Below are positions 44,477 to 55,950 of a DNA stretch of 64,000 nucleotides, piece by piece. A program made the translations under genes and the position numbers. Source of the stretch: Anatilimnocola aggregata (GTDB lineage Bacteria; Planctomycetota; Planctomycetia; Pirellulales; Pirellulaceae); NCBI RefSeq assembly GCF_007747655.1, contig NZ_CP036274.1, positions 5,084,001 through 5,148,000 of the forward strand, written 5' to 3'. The notes under the pieces are model-generated. The model saw nothing but the letters and a program-made list of their open reading frames with translations. It did no database searches and was not told the origin of the DNA. How positions within the stretch are numbered: the stretch's first letter is position 1; each line of letters begins with the position of its first letter.

Positions 44477-44719
44477 TCATAGTGAGAGGTGATGAATAGC
44501 GAGCGTTACATTCCATCGCAGGACTAGTGTCCGAACATGTTCAAGCAACTGATCGTAGTCATTGGAAACGTCCATAATCAGGCAAAGTTCGGAGTACTGA
44601 GCTGGTGTTAGGCCGGGGAGGAATGATATCTCGATAACGCTGCCGTTGGCGCGAAACGAGACGGCAGACGAAATCTGAGCGCGGTCCACTAGGTATTTCC
44701 GGGATTTGGTCCGGCGCAT
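44477..44719 (-). CDS. Small hypothetical protein related to 5556-5738
   Basis: 80 residues. The pattern PGLTPAQYSELCLIMDV, DQLLEHVRTLVLRW and VTLAIHHL matches the fragment at 5556-5738. This copy keeps an N-terminal strand region (AVSFRANGSVIEISFL) that the other lacks. Function unknown; two copies 39 kb apart suggest transfer with mobile elements. Confidence 0.6.
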   Translation of the reverse strand: MRRTKSRKYLVDRAQISSAVSFRANGSVIEISFLPGLTPAQYSELCLIMDVSNDYDQLLEHVRTLVLRWNVTLAIHHLSL

Positions 44720-44721
44720 AC

Positions 44722-44753
44722 AAAAGCCCCCAGCGGGTCAGGCACTGGGGGGC
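44722..44753 (-). terminator. Rho-independent terminator
   Basis: GCCCCCAG pairs with CTGGGGGGC. On the minus strand TTTT follows. It lies just upstream of the previous small gene and ends transcription from 45104. Confidence 0.75.
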
Positions 44754-44906
44754 GTTAGCAGCAGGGGCCGCTCCACCGCTAACATCACGGAATGTTTATC
44801 GGTTTCGTGAACGATTTGAACGATGCTAAAAATTCGCCTTCGGCAATGCCAGGCTTTATCGTGCGCCGGTCTTAAATCTCCAATTCCTGCGGGCAAAGGC
44901 GGACAG

Positions 44907-45104
44907 TTATTTCGTGTCTGTCCCAAATTCGATAACCGTGGCGAATGACGGAGCGCGGTAATACCAGTGGACGGTATCAAGAAAGATGTCAGCCACAACG
45001 ACCGGGACAGCGCGACGCGAGTCAGCGTCGATCAGTTCGACACGAAACTTATCATCGCTCAGCGGAGTCCACTCGGCGGTAGCATCTTTTGTATAGCTTG
45101 CCAT
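44907..45104 (-). CDS. Small hypothetical protein
   Basis: 65 residues with alternating polar and hydrophobic residues (DDKFRVELIDADSRRAVPVVVADIFLDTVHWYYRAP) suggesting a small beta fold. A terminator sits about 150 bp downstream on the same strand. No motif recognised. Confidence 0.45.
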   Translation of the reverse strand: MASYTKDATAEWTPLSDDKFRVELIDADSRRAVPVVVADIFLDTVHWYYRAPSFATVIEFGTDTK

Positions 45105-45268
45105 GCCTAAGTATGGCCTATGCTCGAAACAGACGGCTGTGATACTTTCACCGGCCGAACAATCCCTACCATTAGTCTTAGTCGCACAGTCTTACCTGCG
45201 ACAGATTGACGCCCCTCGATTGTGTGGCAGAGTTACTTGTGGTGGCATGGCACAGTGTCACAACGTGA

Positions 45269-45313
45269 GCCTGGTTGTGTTGGCTTGGTATGGCCGACGC
45301 AATCAGGCTTTTT
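45269..45313 (+). terminator. Terminator-like hairpin
   Basis: GCCTGGTTG pairs with CAATCAGGC (one G-T pair) and runs into TTTTTC. No convincing plus-strand gene precedes it in 45105-45268, so it may mark a lost or very small gene. Confidence 0.5.
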
Positions 45314-45505
45314 CTACGCGCGCAAAGAAACGATCCCAGCACCGGCAGATACTGCGGCTGAGTGCATCTCGACTGGGCAGAGCCTTGAATTAACAACTAC
45401 CGGCGGGGACTCGCCAGAACCGATGATCTTACGTTTCGCCGATTGACACACCCAGCTTGCACGTAAGAGTTGATTTGCGGCGGCATTCGAGGTTGCCGCC
45501 ACGAT

Positions 45506-45553
45506 GCCTGATTGTGACGACGCTTGCAGGTGAGCGTTGCAGTCAGGCTTTTT
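45506..45553 (+). terminator. Terminator-like compound hairpin
   Basis: GCCTGA pairs with TCAGGC around an inner ACGCT/AGCGT hairpin and runs into TTTTTCGTG. The end resembles the terminator occupied by the group II intron at 42385. No clear gene lies between 45314 and 45505. Confidence 0.55.
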
Positions 45554-45734
45554 CGTGAGCGCAGGTAGGCATTTCCCCGTTGCTAAGAGCGCGGGTGTCA
45601 CCGGAGCATGCTCTTCGCTTCCTGAGCCCATTCTTTCTGCAGGCGACGGTCAATATCAGCGTCTGGGCTTGGGGCACGACGCCAGGCTTTGACCCGCCTA
45701 CCTTCACCGGCACTATGCGCGTCACGATCACCCA

Positions 45735-46193
45735 ATGAAACGCCCTTGCCACTGCGACAGTTGCCAGATTGACGAACCGTGGGTTCGACGACGCGATTGC
45801 CGCGTCTGCTGGCTCTACTGGAATGACTCGCGATACGGAGCATTGTGGGGGCGTGTTGCATGTGGCGGGATCGTCGCAAAGAGCGGCGGGCCGGGCACCG
45901 TGCTCACCGCCGTTCTCAAGAGTATCGGCGTCAACGAGATGCCTGGATGCAGTTGCAGAGCGCGGGCTCAGCAGATGGATCGCTGGGGCGTAGAAGGTTG
46001 CCGAGCGAATATAGAGACGATCTACGGCTGGATGGAAGAAGAGCGAGCATGCTGGGGTTGGGCCAAGAAGATTAGAGCAGCAGCCGCGGCATGCTCGACA
46101 GGGCTCGCGTTCCGTTTGGATACTGCCAGACCACTTAGGAGTTTGGTCGATTTAGCGATCGAGCGGGCATATCTGAACCGAACGGCCTATTGA
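45735..46193 (+). CDS. Cys-rich phage-like hypothetical protein
   Basis: 152 residues. The N-terminus has a Cys/Trp-rich metal-binding-like stretch (PCHCDSCQIDEPW, DCRVCWLYWND). From residue 50 comes GGPGTVLTAVLKSIGV, MPGCSCRARAQQMDRWGVEGCRAN and a helical C-terminus. I recall this arrangement from planctomycete phage-like clusters near terminase genes, but no function is known. It is the last gene of the element before an IS3 fragment. Confidence 0.65.
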   Translation: MKRPCHCDSCQIDEPWVRRRDCRVCWLYWNDSRYGALWGRVACGGIVAKSGGPGTVLTAVLKSIGVNEMPGCSCRARAQQMDRWGVEGCRANIETIYGWMEEERACWGWAKKIRAAAAACSTGLAFRLDTARPLRSLVDLAIERAYLNRTAY

Positions 46194-46195
46194 TG

Positions 46196-46335
46196 GTGAC
46201 GCTCAACGAAGCGCTGCTCTTTGGCCGTCCGATGATTTTCAACACCGATCAAGGGTCGCAGTTCACCAGTTGCGAATTTACCTCGCGGCTGTCGCAGTCG
46301 TCGATTGCGATCAGCATGGACGGCAAAGGTCGCAC
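46196..46335 (+). pseudogene. IS3-type transposase remnant
   Basis: The frame reads LNEALLFGRPMIFNTDQGSQF and then SIAISMDGKGR, the hallmark around the second catalytic Asp of IS3-family integrases. Both sides are missing and the frame then degenerates. It may mark the right boundary of the phage-like element. Nothing else is seen up to 46407. Confidence 0.75.
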
Positions 46336-46407
46336 GATGGACGGCGAAGGTTGTCGGCGGCGAGACAGAATAGCCAACCAGCTTTCGATGGCGTTTGAAG
46401 CTGGTAG

Positions 46408-47445
46408 TTATCGATCCTGCAGCGTGTCGCCCTCTTTCGCGTTGAAGTTGTTGAAGACGTCGCGACGTCTGCGAACGCCACCGGTGACATAGGTCTCGAG
46501 GATGAACAGATCGGTACCGGTACCGCCGTTGAGCGAATCGACGAAACCATCCTGACCACCATCGAGCGTGTCGTTGCCCGCATCGCCGAAGAGCATATCG
46601 GCACCATGTTCGCCCAGCAGTTGGTCGTTACCACTCCCACCGTACAGGTAGTCGTTGCCAACCCAGCCGAAGAGTTTGTCGTTGCCGGCGTCGCCATACA
46701 GCGTGTCGTTGCCATTATCGCCGTACAGGGTGTCATTACCGTCGTGGCCTTGCAACAGGTCGTTGCCATCAGCTCCTGCCAAGAAGTCGTCGCCAGTGAA
46801 GCCGAAGAGTTTGTCGTTGCCTTCTTGGCCCCACAGATAGTCGTTGCCGTCATCACCATTCAGGTCATCGTCGCCGAGGTTCCCTTCGATTCGATCATTG
46901 CCCGCTCTGCCGCGTATGTTGTCGTTGCCGCCTTGGCCGAGCATGAGGTCGTCGCCGTCACCTCCATCGAGCGTGTCGCGGCCATCCTCGCCATAGATTT
47001 GATCATTGCCGGCACCGCCGTAGATTTCATCGTTTCCTTGACCACCCCCAATGAAATCGTTGCCCCCGTTTCCCTGGATCCAGTCGTCACCTTCATTGCC
47101 GTACATCGTGTCCGCTCCACTGCCACCGTACAGCTGATCGTTGCCCGCTCCGCCCCAAACAATGCCAGTGCGGTTGGTGTTGTTCGTCCATTGATCACGG
47201 CCTTCATAGGCCAAAAACTCGACAGCGTTGATCTGCGATGCCTTGAAGTCGGTGAAATACGTTTGAGAAGGAGTGATGACTCGAGCGCGAATGATCGTTT
47301 GGTTGTAATCGAGATGATATGCCATAGCGACATCGTCGCCCGACGAGCCAAAGATGGTGATCTTGCCGTTGGCCATGGTGACTCCCGCCATGAGTTGGCG
47401 ACCTTCAAGCGTTTCGAGTTGCAGGCGGCGGTTGTGGCAATGCAT
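46408..47445 (-). CDS. Secreted hemolysin-type calcium-repeat protein with LE-x-R N-terminus
   Basis: 345 residues from ATG 47445, chosen because RLQLETLEGRQLMAG, the planctomycete LE-x-R export/anchor motif, follows at once. The longer frame upstream has no homology-like features. Residues 15-90 are a small beta domain. From about 95 to 320 lie roughly 24 nonapeptides of the GGxGxDxLxG type, which bind Ca2+ and form a parallel beta roll. It is a surface or extracellular protein of unknown binding partner. The 420 bp upstream (47446-47865) shows no gene. Confidence 0.85.
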   Translation of the reverse strand: MHCHNRRLQLETLEGRQLMAGVTMANGKITIFGSSGDDVAMAYHLDYNQTIIRARVITPSQTYFTDFKASQINAVEFLAYEGRDQWTNNTNRTGIVWGGAGNDQLYGGSGADTMYGNEGDDWIQGNGGNDFIGGGQGNDEIYGGAGNDQIYGEDGRDTLDGGDGDDLMLGQGGNDNIRGRAGNDRIEGNLGDDDLNGDDGNDYLWGQEGNDKLFGFTGDDFLAGADGNDLLQGHDGNDTLYGDNGNDTLYGDAGNDKLFGWVGNDYLYGGSGNDQLLGEHGADMLFGDAGNDTLDGGQDGFVDSLNGGTGTDLFILETYVTGGVRRRRDVFNNFNAKEGDTLQDR

Positions 47446-47865
47446 GGCGGCAGTCTTTCGTTGCGAGTGGTGAATACCGGCGAATGGGCCGGGCATACTT
47501 ACTAACTCAACAAGCGAGACCACGACCCGACAGGCCTTTTCCGAGTTTTTGCAAGTCCTTGTAGCGCAATAGCTTGCGCCCGATATTGACGGGCTTCGCA
47601 CTGGGCGAGTCGTATTATTGCGTCCCGCCAGTAGGTCGCTTGATTCAAACGGCGCTGCCGAGCACGCGATCGTTGCGATTGTCGCCGTAGACTGAAGTGC
47701 AAAACGCTCGAACAACGCGACCTGATAGCTGGCAGTAACATGAGCAACGGGATCGCCGTCAGCTCCACTACCTGCTCGACTTTGCTTCATGGCTTGATGT
47801 GGTACGACTTGCGACGCGTCATTTGGCAGGAGAGGGGCATTGTCTGAACGCAGCGCTACATCAAA
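47446..47865. other. Intergenic, no gene seen
   Basis: This stretch between two minus-strand genes shows an open frame but no protein-like features, repeat or clear hairpin. It presumably carries the promoter of the calcium-repeat gene. Confidence 0.45.
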
Positions 47866-50800
47866 CTAGTCCAGCCTCACTCGGCAGTTGGGAAGTGCCG
47901 CGCGAAACGCAGCGAGCCCTTCGGGAGAAACGCGAGTTTTCGTGAGTTCAATTCCTTGCAGCGTTTTGCAACCATAGATCGGCGATAGGTCAGCAACGGG
48001 AGTGCCAGCCAGCGTTAAGCCTTCCAAGGGCATTCCTTGCAGTGGCGAGAGGTCGGTTGTCAGCAGTCCATTGCAACTTAGGTTGACGATCGGGATTCCC
48101 TTGAGCGGCGCTAGATCGGCGAGCTTCCAGCAATTGTTCAGGCTGAGGCTGGTGAGGGGCATTCCTTGCAGAGGGGAAATATCCGTTACCGGATTCGAGT
48201 TAAATATCAGCCTAGTGAGCTTCATCCCTTTGAGCGGCCCCAGGTCCGTAACCCGACTGTACCCAAAACTGAGTTCCGTCAGTTGCATTCCCCGTAAGGG
48301 ACCAAGGTCCGATAGCTTGCCGTTGACGTACTTGACCGCTCCGCTCCCGCCACATTTCAGCCGCTTCAATCCCGCAAGGGCTCGCACCGGTGAAATGTCG
48401 GCAATCTGATCGGTATCGAAGTCGAGAGCGACCACGATTCCATTTTCGATCGTTCCTGTCGGCTGGCCGGTGTAGTCAGGATTCAGTTCGACGAGCTTCT
48501 TCTGAACTTCTTCGACCTGCTTCTGCGCGGGCAGTTTGGCAACGTCTTTTAACCACTGCTCGAAGGCTGGATTAAGGGAGCTGCTATTCGGTGGTGCAGC
48601 CGGTTTCTCAGGTAGTGGTTGGACATCGATGTGCGTCTTGGGAAGCGCAGCTTTCAGTTGTTCTACGCCCGCGCTGGTGATGCTGGTCCTGTTTAGGCGA
48701 AGCCTGCCAAGTTGCTTGAGTTGCGAGATGCCCGGCACGGCGCTGTCGTCTGTTCTTTTCCCGTACATGCCGAGATAGTGCAGCTTTGAGAGTTTCGCCA
48801 AATGCTTCCACTGGTCCTCCGTGTAGGTCAACTCGTCGGGAAGGGCCAGACTTTCTAATGTTGGAAATTGGTCGCCAATGACCTGCAGCACATCGCCAGT
48901 GAGGCGCCGGTAGCTCCCGCCATGGAACGTAATTTGTGTCAGCCCCTTAAACTTGCTTAGTGCTCCCAAGCCTGAGTTTGACACGTTGAAATTGTTGTTC
49001 ATCCAGAAGGACTTTAGTGGAAGCGAAGCAGGAACCTGTTTCAGTTCCTCGTCGGTAACTTGTCCGACGAGACCGAGGCCATTCAAACTACTGAACTTGC
49101 TCAGGGTCTCAAGGTCGCCGGCCAGTAGCCGACTGGGATTGAAACTAAGGGTGGTGAGATGGGGATGTTGCTTGCCCAATTCCTCCAGGAACGCACGATC
49201 CACCAGAATGTCTGATATCAAAGTCTGCAACTGTGGAAACTGAAGTGCGGAACGGATGCCGGTAGCTGTCAGCTTCGTGTCGATGAGTTCCAGGCTACGG
49301 ACTTTGGGAAGTGTCTTGAGCCGCAGGAACTGATCGTCGGTGAGTGGATGGACGTTGAAGGTCATCCACTCCAGTTCAGGTAGTCCATCAAGGATTGAAA
49401 AGTCCATGGGTGGAGTATTAACGCCGACAAACTTGAGGCCGACAAGGCGAAATTCTCCGCTCGGCAAATCGTCAAGCTTGCTGACTGCGATCGATGACGG
49501 ACCCCCTTGTTTGACAAAGGCCGTTCCCGCGGCGCGAACCACTGCTTCAGCTGCGGCACGGTCACGTGAAAATGAAAGGGGAGTTACGCTGGCCGAGCGA
49601 ACCCATTCCGCGCCCACGATCTTGCCGTGATGATTGTTGCTGGACGAATCCTTCAGCACGTCGCCAATCCCTTCATCGAAGTGGTACAAGGCAATCGTTT
49701 CTGCATCAGGAGTGAAATTAGCGTCCGGCAAGAAGTCGGCTGTGTAGCGGGCCGTCTTGGATATGCGAACTTCGTCGAGGATTCCGGCGAATGGAAACGC
49801 GTCTTTGCCGGTGCCATTCTGGCTGCCTAAGCGCGCTACAGCCAATATGGCTCGAACGGCGGGATTAGTGGGAATATTTCGCTTCAGCAACTTGCCATCC
49901 ACAAACGTGGAAGCCTCGCGACCGTCCCAAACCCCCGCCAGGTGGACCCGCTTGCCAACAATGACGCTGTCGCGGGGCGTGGCATGCTTCATAGTGCCGT
50001 TCGTGGCACCCAATTCCATAGCCCAGTCGGCGGAACTTGATTGCCCCAGACTGGCACGCAACCGCCCACCAATGTGAATCATCGTCTGGTACTTAGTATC
50101 TCCTTCTCCAAGTCGGGCAGGTGTGACGTACATCTCAATGGTGTACGGGCCATCGTCATCGCGACCGAGCGTTGGAATCTCGACAAAATCATTCTCACCG
50201 TCGAATCGCAAAGCGAAGTCATTGTCAGCGTTAGCTACTGGCGGAACCGGGCCGGCTGGCACGCCAACTTTTCGTTTTGGCAGCCCGGACACAATGAACA
50301 AATCGCTGTCCTTGACTGCGGGATTCGCATCTCGTGAGAACACCAGCACTCCACGTTGAGGATTGTAGCGGGGGCTTCGACCGCGCAACTGCTCGCCGTC
50401 GATGTTCAGCGTTCGATAGGCACCGAAAGGTTCGTCGAGCGTTTTACGTTCGGCAATATACACCTCGGGATTGCGGTCCCCGCCGTGGCAGAAGCTGAGC
50501 GACAGTCCGTCCTCGCTGAGGAATGGCCACGTCAAAGCGTCCGTCAGGGTTGCGTCTGTTTTCAGCGGGAGGAGCTGAGGTTCTGACCAGGGCTTGTCGC
50601 GTGCGGTACGGCGGCAGATCACGAACTCCGTATCTTTCCCCGGGTAGGTTTCTGCTGTCCTCGCCCGCTGGAAGACCAGCGATAAACCATCGCCGCTTAG
50701 TGCCGGACTCTTCATTCCCTTTTGGGTTGCTAAAACGTCGATGAGGCGCGGTTTGCTCCAGGCGTCACTGCTGGTGGGGCGCGACATCTCGTATAGTTGC

Positions 50801-53800
50801 GAAGCTGGATCGTACTTTCCTGGGAGGACAACCGCATAGGTTTCGTCTAAGGTCGGCATGAAGTGCCGCCCGGCAACAACCGGCTGTTCCGAGTAGAGGT
50901 AATCGAAGCCCCGCTTGGTTGCTCGAATGGTCTGCGCGTTCTCCCCTGGCACTTCGCGAGTGAAGTAGAGTGTCAATCCGTCCGGGCTTTCCCAAGGCGC
51001 AGCTTCGTCCGAGCCGGCAGTGCTCACGCTTCGGAGCAGCTGCAGTTCTGGTTTTTGTACCCAAGGAAGGGGAACATAACGTTGTGGCGGTGGGATAGGA
51101 GTGGGGATATTGCCCAGCGTCCTGACCACGCGCAAGCCAATCATGTTTGTCGCTTGTATTGGATTGCCCTGAACCCGAGCCGCCGATCGCGCAGCCAATT
51201 CATGGTAGTACCAGCAGCCGCCACGCATGGCAGGCACGGGACCAGCGTCGACGTTCAGCGGGTTCTGCGTCGGCGCAGTGCGATACCAGTCATAACTGCA
51301 CAAGTCGGCGCACCACTCGAACAGATTGCCGTGCATGTCGAACAGTCCGAATGGATTGGCGAGCTTGCTGGCCACCGGCAACACCTGCGCTTTGTTGCCA
51401 GCGACGCTACCATGCTGATCTATGTCGCGCGAATTATCACCAAAGGAAAAGAGCGTGGTGGTTCCGGCTCGGCAAGCATATTCCCATTCCGCTTCCGTCG
51501 GCAGCCGATAGCCATTTGCGGCAGGCTGAATCGACCAAGACGCGACATCACGTATCATGCCTCCGCTGGACTTTTCATACGCGGGCGTCAGTCCTTCTTG
51601 TGTACTCAGCCAATTGCAGAACGCCATAGCGTCGAACCAATCGACGCTCGACACCGGGTAGTCTGGTCCGGAGGGGCTTTCTTCCCGCCAGGTTTGGTTC
51701 GTGGTCCAATTCCGCTTCTCCTTGGCAGCTGGATCCTTCGCAAACAACTTCTCATCAGCAGTTTGATATTTGGCTGCATCGGCAAACTGGCGGAACTGCT
51801 CGTAGGTAACCTCCGTGGCACCGATGGCGAAGGGCCGCGAGATGCTGACCCGACGTTGCGGCAGCTCATTCAAATAATCGTTTGACAAGTCTCGCTGCTG
51901 GCGAAGTCCTGCTTGCACCGCCGCTTCCACTTGCTCGGGCGTACTCCCCATCAGGAACTCGCCCGGCGGAATGAGCACCATCTTTGCGCCCAAGGTGTTG
52001 GTCGTTTCGACTTTCGTTCCCAGATATCCGGCCCAGGCCGCTTGGTGAGCTTTCGCTTCGGCTGCGTTGAAAGGAGCTTTGGCGATTGCTGGTCGCAATT
52101 CAGTGCCGCGGATTTGCGGGATGTCTGCGCGCGGTGGCGGAATCTCCAGATTCCGCACGACTCGAAAGCCATGACCGCTAAAGCGTCCGTATGGCAGGTA
52201 TTGGTAGCGAAAAGCACTGCGACACTGGGACGCGCTGCCGGCCCAGAGGCCGCCGCGGAGCACACGATTCGAGTCAGGATTGACTCTTTGCGGACCATCG
52301 GCACCTGGCGTTTCATACGACTTTTCGTCGTAGAAGTCTTGGCACCACTCGATCAAGTTGCCGTGCATATCGTGCAGGCCGAAGCTATTCGCTGGCTTGG
52401 TGCCGACGGCATGGGCTCGGCCGCCGGAGTTCGTGCTGAACCAACCGTATTGTTCCAACAAGGCGACGTCGTCGCCAAACGAATACGTTGTCGCCGTCCC
52501 CGCCCGGCACGCGTATTCCCACTCGGCTTCGGAAGGCAGGCGATAGCCGTTCTTGCCCGGCAAGAAATGCCACGTATTCACGTCCTGGCGATAGCAGGGT
52601 TCAAGGTTCTCTTGTTCCGAAAGCCAATTGCAGTACGCGACGGCCTCGTTCCAGACGATCTGAGAAACAGGCGAGTCATCGGCCACGGCATAGCCGGGGG
52701 CTCTCCAGTTTAGTCCTTTGTTCCCCTGATAAACCTTGTCGGTTAGCACTTTCTCCGTGGAGTTGCCAAAGCCATATTGCTCGGCCTCGGTGACGTACTT
52801 GATTGCTTCGACGAACTTGCGGAATTGGCCGATCGTCACTTCGGTCGCACTCAGCAAGAACGGTTTGGTGATGCCGACCTTATGTTGCGGTCGCTCGTTT
52901 TTCTGAATGCGATCTTTGGTCGGTTGGTCGGCTTTGATTTCTTCGGCCGCCTTCAATGCCGCTTCGACTTGTTCATCGGTGCTGCCCATCAGAAACTCGC
53001 CAGGCGGAATGAGAATCATCTTCGCGCCGACGCTATTGATCGTTTCAACTTTGGTTCCCAGATACTCGGCCCAGGCCGCTTGATGAGCTTTGGCTTCGGC
53101 TGCGGTGAAGGGAGCTTGGGCAGGTGGCGGTGCGATTGCGGCCGACGGTGGTGAAAAGCTACGAATCCGGAGATTGCGATACCAGACTGTGCCGTTGAAG
53201 CTCTGTAGGACGATGCGACCCTTCAGGACTTTGTCGTAGGTCGGTCGCTTCACGAAGGCGGGCATCTCGGCAATCCGCTGCTTCCACTTGTCGCTTTGCA
53301 ACTCATAGCTGACGACAAGATTGCCATTCAGAAAGTGCTCAACCTGGTTGCCCCGGGCAACGATCCGGGAACTGTTCCACTCGCCCGCATTGTTGGTGTA
53401 ATCTCGCAGGGCCGGATAAATGCTGTACAGGCTGCCACAGGCGGTATATTGGCTGCGGCCGTTGCGATGCCCCACGTTATCGACGATTTGATACTCGGCG
53501 GCAGCGGGAACCATTCCATCCGGACCTTCGTCACGCTGCTCGCCATTCCAGCGATAAAATACACCTCCGTTGGCGCCATCAGCCACTTTCCAATCGAGTT
53601 CCAGGTCGAAATTGTCGTATTCGGCGTCTGTCGCAATGCACGACTTGTTGCCCGGTCCGACAATCGCACCCTCTCCCACTGTCCACTCGGTCGGAACATC
53701 TGGCTGGCTTTGCCCGCGCCAGCCTGCGAAGGACTTGCCGTCAAAGAGGGGGACGAAGTCCGTGCCTGGTAACTGTGGCTTGCTGGCTGCACCAACTTTG

Positions 53801-55257
53801 GTCGGCTGGGGCTCAGGACCGTCGGGTTGCACGGTAACTGAGCCTCCTTCTGGCACCTTGAACCAGCCAGTGATCTTGCCATCTTTGTCCCGGATGATGA
53901 CCGTTACTCCGAGCGCGATCAGCAGCAGCGCGCCAAAGCCGGCGGCAATCAAGGCGGTGCGAGTGGGCCCGCGGGGCGATCGAGGTTTCGGTTCTGCCTT
54001 CTCCTGGACAACGATGCTGGGGGATGATTGATCTCGGCGAAACTCCACCGTCGGCGACGTGAGCTGACTGTTCGTCTCGTGCGTGGCGTTGTTGATGCCA
54101 TTCGCGTTGCCCGTAGGTATTGCGTGCGGGTCATCGATGGCCAGATCGAGTTTGCGCAGGGCCCTTTCTACCTCCGCCATCTTTTGAAAGCGGTCTTCCG
54201 GTTTCTTGGCCACCATCCGGACGAAGATCTGTTCGAGCTCTGGCGGGACGTCGGGCCGAATCGAATGAAGCGACGGGATGGGCTGCTGCTGATGTGCCAT
54301 CAGCTTTTGCACCATGGTTTCGCCGTCGAACATGCTCTGCGCGGTCAGCAGCCGAAACAGCGTGCAACCCAGGCTGTAGATATCGGCGCGGGTATCGGCA
54401 CTGCGGGTATTGAGCGCCTGCTCGGGGGCCATGTAATCGACGGTCCCCATCACTTCGCCCGATTGCGTCAGCCCGGCTGCCGTTGGGTCTTCGAACCGCG
54501 CGAGCCCCATATCGAGAATCTTGACGACTCCCTCTTTGTTGAGCAGCAAGTTCGCGGGCTTGATGTCGCGATGCACAATGCCCTTGGCATGCGCATAAGC
54601 CAAGCCGTGAGCCGCTTGGCGAGTGTATTCCACGGCCTGCGGAATCGAGAGCGAGCCCACTTCATTCACCAGTGAAGCGAGGTCCCGACCATCGACATAC
54701 TCCATCACCAAAAAATGCGTACCGTCCGCGACATCCGCATCGTAAGCGTGTGCGATGTTGGGATGCGTGAGCTTCGCTGCCGCTTTCACTTCTTGTTGAA
54801 AGCGCCGCACCACTTCGGGTGTCTTTGTGATCGCCGGCGAAAGAACTTTGAGCGCCACGATCCGCTCCATTCTCTGATGCTCTGCCTTATAGACGGCTCC
54901 CATGCCGCCTTGCCCCAACTTCTCGAGCACGGTGTAGTTGCCGAGAACGCGAGTTTCGCCCTTTGGCGAAGCGGTCGTGCTTGGTGCAAGAGCGGACGAA
55001 ATGAGTTCGGCGAACTCAGGACCGACGGCCAGATAATCCTCAGCAACCGGTGTTTCGCCTCGCTCGCGCCGATAGTCGCCGTCAAGGCTTATGAGCTCGC
55101 TGAAGAGCGCTGAGCGGTCTTCAGCACGTGCGCGAGCGAGATAGTCTCGCACTTCCGGCCGAGACCCAGCCCGCCACCGCTGCTCGAATTCATCGCACAA
55201 TACGTCGATTCGCTGCTGCGCGGCCAGGGTAAGTTTGGGTTGTAGCTGTTCGGGCAT
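47866..55257 (-). CDS. Giant Ser/Thr kinase with DUF1080, two FGE-like, LamG and LRR domains
   Basis: 2,463 residues from ATG 55257. The kinase (about 104-370) has [37 protein letters not shown] (DFG changed to DMG) and MAPEQAL. A transmembrane helix ([20 protein letters not shown]) lies near 440-460. Outside follow a DUF1080 domain ([13 protein letters not shown], near 500-700), two formylglycine-generating-enzyme-like domains (each with [12 protein letters not shown] and GYRLP(S/T)[12 protein letters not shown], near 740-1010 and 1090-1380), a TolB/WD40-like propeller (1400-1655), a LamG domain ([15 protein letters not shown], near 1680-1870) and leucine-rich repeats to the end. It probably senses envelope or glycan signals. 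The ECF sigma gene lies just upstream. Confidence 0.93.
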   Translation of the reverse strand: MPEQLQPKLTLAAQQRIDVLCDEFEQRWRAGSRPEVRDYLARARAEDRSALFSELISLDGDYRRERGETPVAEDYLAVGPEFAELISSALAPSTTASPKGETRVLGNYTVLEKLGQGGMGAVYKAEHQRMERIVALKVLSPAITKTPEVVRRFQQEVKAAAKLTHPNIAHAYDADVADGTHFLVMEYVDGRDLASLVNEVGSLSIPQAVEYTRQAAHGLAYAHAKGIVHRDIKPANLLLNKEGVVKILDMGLARFEDPTAAGLTQSGEVMGTVDYMAPEQALNTRSADTRADIYSLGCTLFRLLTAQSMFDGETMVQKLMAHQQQPIPSLHSIRPDVPPELEQIFVRMVAKKPEDRFQKMAEVERALRKLDLAIDDPHAIPTGNANGINNATHETNSQLTSPTVEFRRDQSSPSIVVQEKAEPKPRSPRGPTRTALIAAGFGALLLIALGVTVIIRDKDGKITGWFKVPEGGSVTVQPDGPEPQPTKVGAASKPQLPGTDFVPLFDGKSFAGWRGQSQPDVPTEWTVGEGAIVGPGNKSCIATDAEYDNFDLELDWKVADGANGGVFYRWNGEQRDEGPDGMVPAAAEYQIVDNVGHRNGRSQYTACGSLYSIYPALRDYTNNAGEWNSSRIVARGNQVEHFLNGNLVVSYELQSDKWKQRIAEMPAFVKRPTYDKVLKGRIVLQSFNGTVWYRNLRIRSFSPPSAAIAPPPAQAPFTAAEAKAHQAAWAEYLGTKVETINSVGAKMILIPPGEFLMGSTDEQVEAALKAAEEIKADQPTKDRIQKNERPQHKVGITKPFLLSATEVTIGQFRKFVEAIKYVTEAEQYGFGNSTEKVLTDKVYQGNKGLNWRAPGYAVADDSPVSQIVWNEAVAYCNWLSEQENLEPCYRQDVNTWHFLPGKNGYRLPSEAEWEYACRAGTATTYSFGDDVALLEQYGWFSTNSGGRAHAVGTKPANSFGLHDMHGNLIEWCQDFYDEKSYETPGADGPQRVNPDSNRVLRGGLWAGSASQCRSAFRYQYLPYGRFSGHGFRVVRNLEIPPPRADIPQIRGTELRPAIAKAPFNAAEAKAHQAAWAGYLGTKVETTNTLGAKMVLIPPGEFLMGSTPEQVEAAVQAGLRQQRDLSNDYLNELPQRRVSISRPFAIGATEVTYEQFRQFADAAKYQTADEKLFAKDPAAKEKRNWTTNQTWREESPSGPDYPVSSVDWFDAMAFCNWLSTQEGLTPAYEKSSGGMIRDVASWSIQPAANGYRLPTEAEWEYACRAGTTTLFSFGDNSRDIDQHGSVAGNKAQVLPVASKLANPFGLFDMHGNLFEWCADLCSYDWYRTAPTQNPLNVDAGPVPAMRGGCWYYHELAARSAARVQGNPIQATNMIGLRVVRTLGNIPTPIPPPQRYVPLPWVQKPELQLLRSVSTAGSDEAAPWESPDGLTLYFTREVPGENAQTIRATKRGFDYLYSEQPVVAGRHFMPTLDETYAVVLPGKYDPASQLYEMSRPTSSDAWSKPRLIDVLATQKGMKSPALSGDGLSLVFQRARTAETYPGKDTEFVICRRTARDKPWSEPQLLPLKTDATLTDALTWPFLSEDGLSLSFCHGGDRNPEVYIAERKTLDEPFGAYRTLNIDGEQLRGRSPRYNPQRGVLVFSRDANPAVKDSDLFIVSGLPKRKVGVPAGPVPPVANADNDFALRFDGENDFVEIPTLGRDDDGPYTIEMYVTPARLGEGDTKYQTMIHIGGRLRASLGQSSSADWAMELGATNGTMKHATPRDSVIVGKRVHLAGVWDGREASTFVDGKLLKRNIPTNPAVRAILAVARLGSQNGTGKDAFPFAGILDEVRISKTARYTADFLPDANFTPDAETIALYHFDEGIGDVLKDSSSNNHHGKIVGAEWVRSASVTPLSFSRDRAAAEAVVRAAGTAFVKQGGPSSIAVSKLDDLPSGEFRLVGLKFVGVNTPPMDFSILDGLPELEWMTFNVHPLTDDQFLRLKTLPKVRSLELIDTKLTATGIRSALQFPQLQTLISDILVDRAFLEELGKQHPHLTTLSFNPSRLLAGDLETLSKFSSLNGLGLVGQVTDEELKQVPASLPLKSFWMNNNFNVSNSGLGALSKFKGLTQITFHGGSYRRLTGDVLQVIGDQFPTLESLALPDELTYTEDQWKHLAKLSKLHYLGMYGKRTDDSAVPGISQLKQLGRLRLNRTSITSAGVEQLKAALPKTHIDVQPLPEKPAAPPNSSSLNPAFEQWLKDVAKLPAQKQVEEVQKKLVELNPDYTGQPTGTIENGIVVALDFDTDQIADISPVRALAGLKRLKCGGSGAVKYVNGKLSDLGPLRGMQLTELSFGYSRVTDLGPLKGMKLTRLIFNSNPVTDISPLQGMPLTSLSLNNCWKLADLAPLKGIPIVNLSCNGLLTTDLSPLQGMPLEGLTLAGTPVADLSPIYGCKTLQGIELTKTRVSPEGLAAFRAALPNCRVRLD

Positions 55258-55317
55258 GGCAGGTTCTCTTAATTCAATCTCAACTTTCGAGGTTTGCGCC
55301 CGACAGACCATCGAAAA

Positions 55318-55950
55318 TTATTCGAGGGATGAAGGATTTTCGAATTGTGCCCAGAGCTCCCGGATCAAGCTGAGCTTTCGCTCAATCGTCCGGGTGCGCA
55401 CGTCGAACTTCGCTGCAATCTCGTCGTTCGTATAGCCCTCTAGCTTCGCCAGCGCAATCCGCCGCAGCATGTCGTCGTTTAGACTTGCCAGTAGCTCTTC
55501 GAAATCTTCCCCGACCTGCTGGGCAAACTCGGGCGTCGGTTCACCTCCGACCACTTGATCGATCCCCGCCATCGGCTCGTCGTTAGCACCAATAAAAACC
55601 GATTCTCCCCGAATCTGTCCGCCGCCCCGCTTCTGCCGCTGATCGTGCTTGGCCTGATTGATCGCTTTGCGAGCGGTGAGCATGACTAAGACTTGCCACA
55701 AATCATCGCGGTCGTCGAGTTGCGGGAAGCGGCCGCCATTCACACCGCGGTAGAAGCTATCGAAAGCGTTAAGGACTACATCTTCCTCGTCTGCCATCCG
55801 TCGCGGTGCCGAACGGAGTTTTTGCGCGGCGAGACGCACCAGCCGTTCGTAATATCGCTCCCAGATTCGCCCGGCAGCGACAGATTCGCCAGCCTGTAGC
55901 TCTTGCAGCCAGAGGGTTACGCTGTTTTCAGTTGGCTGCCCGCTGGTCAT
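55318..55950 (-). CDS. ECF sigma factor (planctomycete type)
   Basis: About 210 residues from ATG 55950; a longer start at 55995 is possible. Region 2 reads WERYYERLVRLAAQKL, then DEEDVVLNAFDSFYRG and LWQVLVMLTARKAINQ. Region 4 is MLRRIALAKLEGYTNDEIAAKFDVRTRTIERKLSL in two overlapping blocks, ending in REL(W). It should direct RNA polymerase to its own regulon. The kinase gene starts 61 bp downstream on the same strand, the usual ECF-STK pairing in planctomycetes, in which the kinase may control the sigma factor. Confidence 0.9.
   Translation of the reverse strand: MTSGQPTENSVTLWLQELQAGESVAAGRIWERYYERLVRLAAQKLRSAPRRMADEEDVVLNAFDSFYRGVNGGRFPQLDDRDDLWQVLVMLTARKAINQAKHDQRQKRGGGQIRGESVFIGANDEPMAGIDQVVGGEPTPEFAQQVGEDFEELLASLNDDMLRRIALAKLEGYTNDEIAAKFDVRTRTIERKLSLIRELWAQFENPSSLE

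Noticed and set aside
47446-47790. N-terminal extension of the calcium-repeat protein
   Set aside because: The LE-x-R motif follows ATG 47445 directly; the extension has no signal peptide or domain features.
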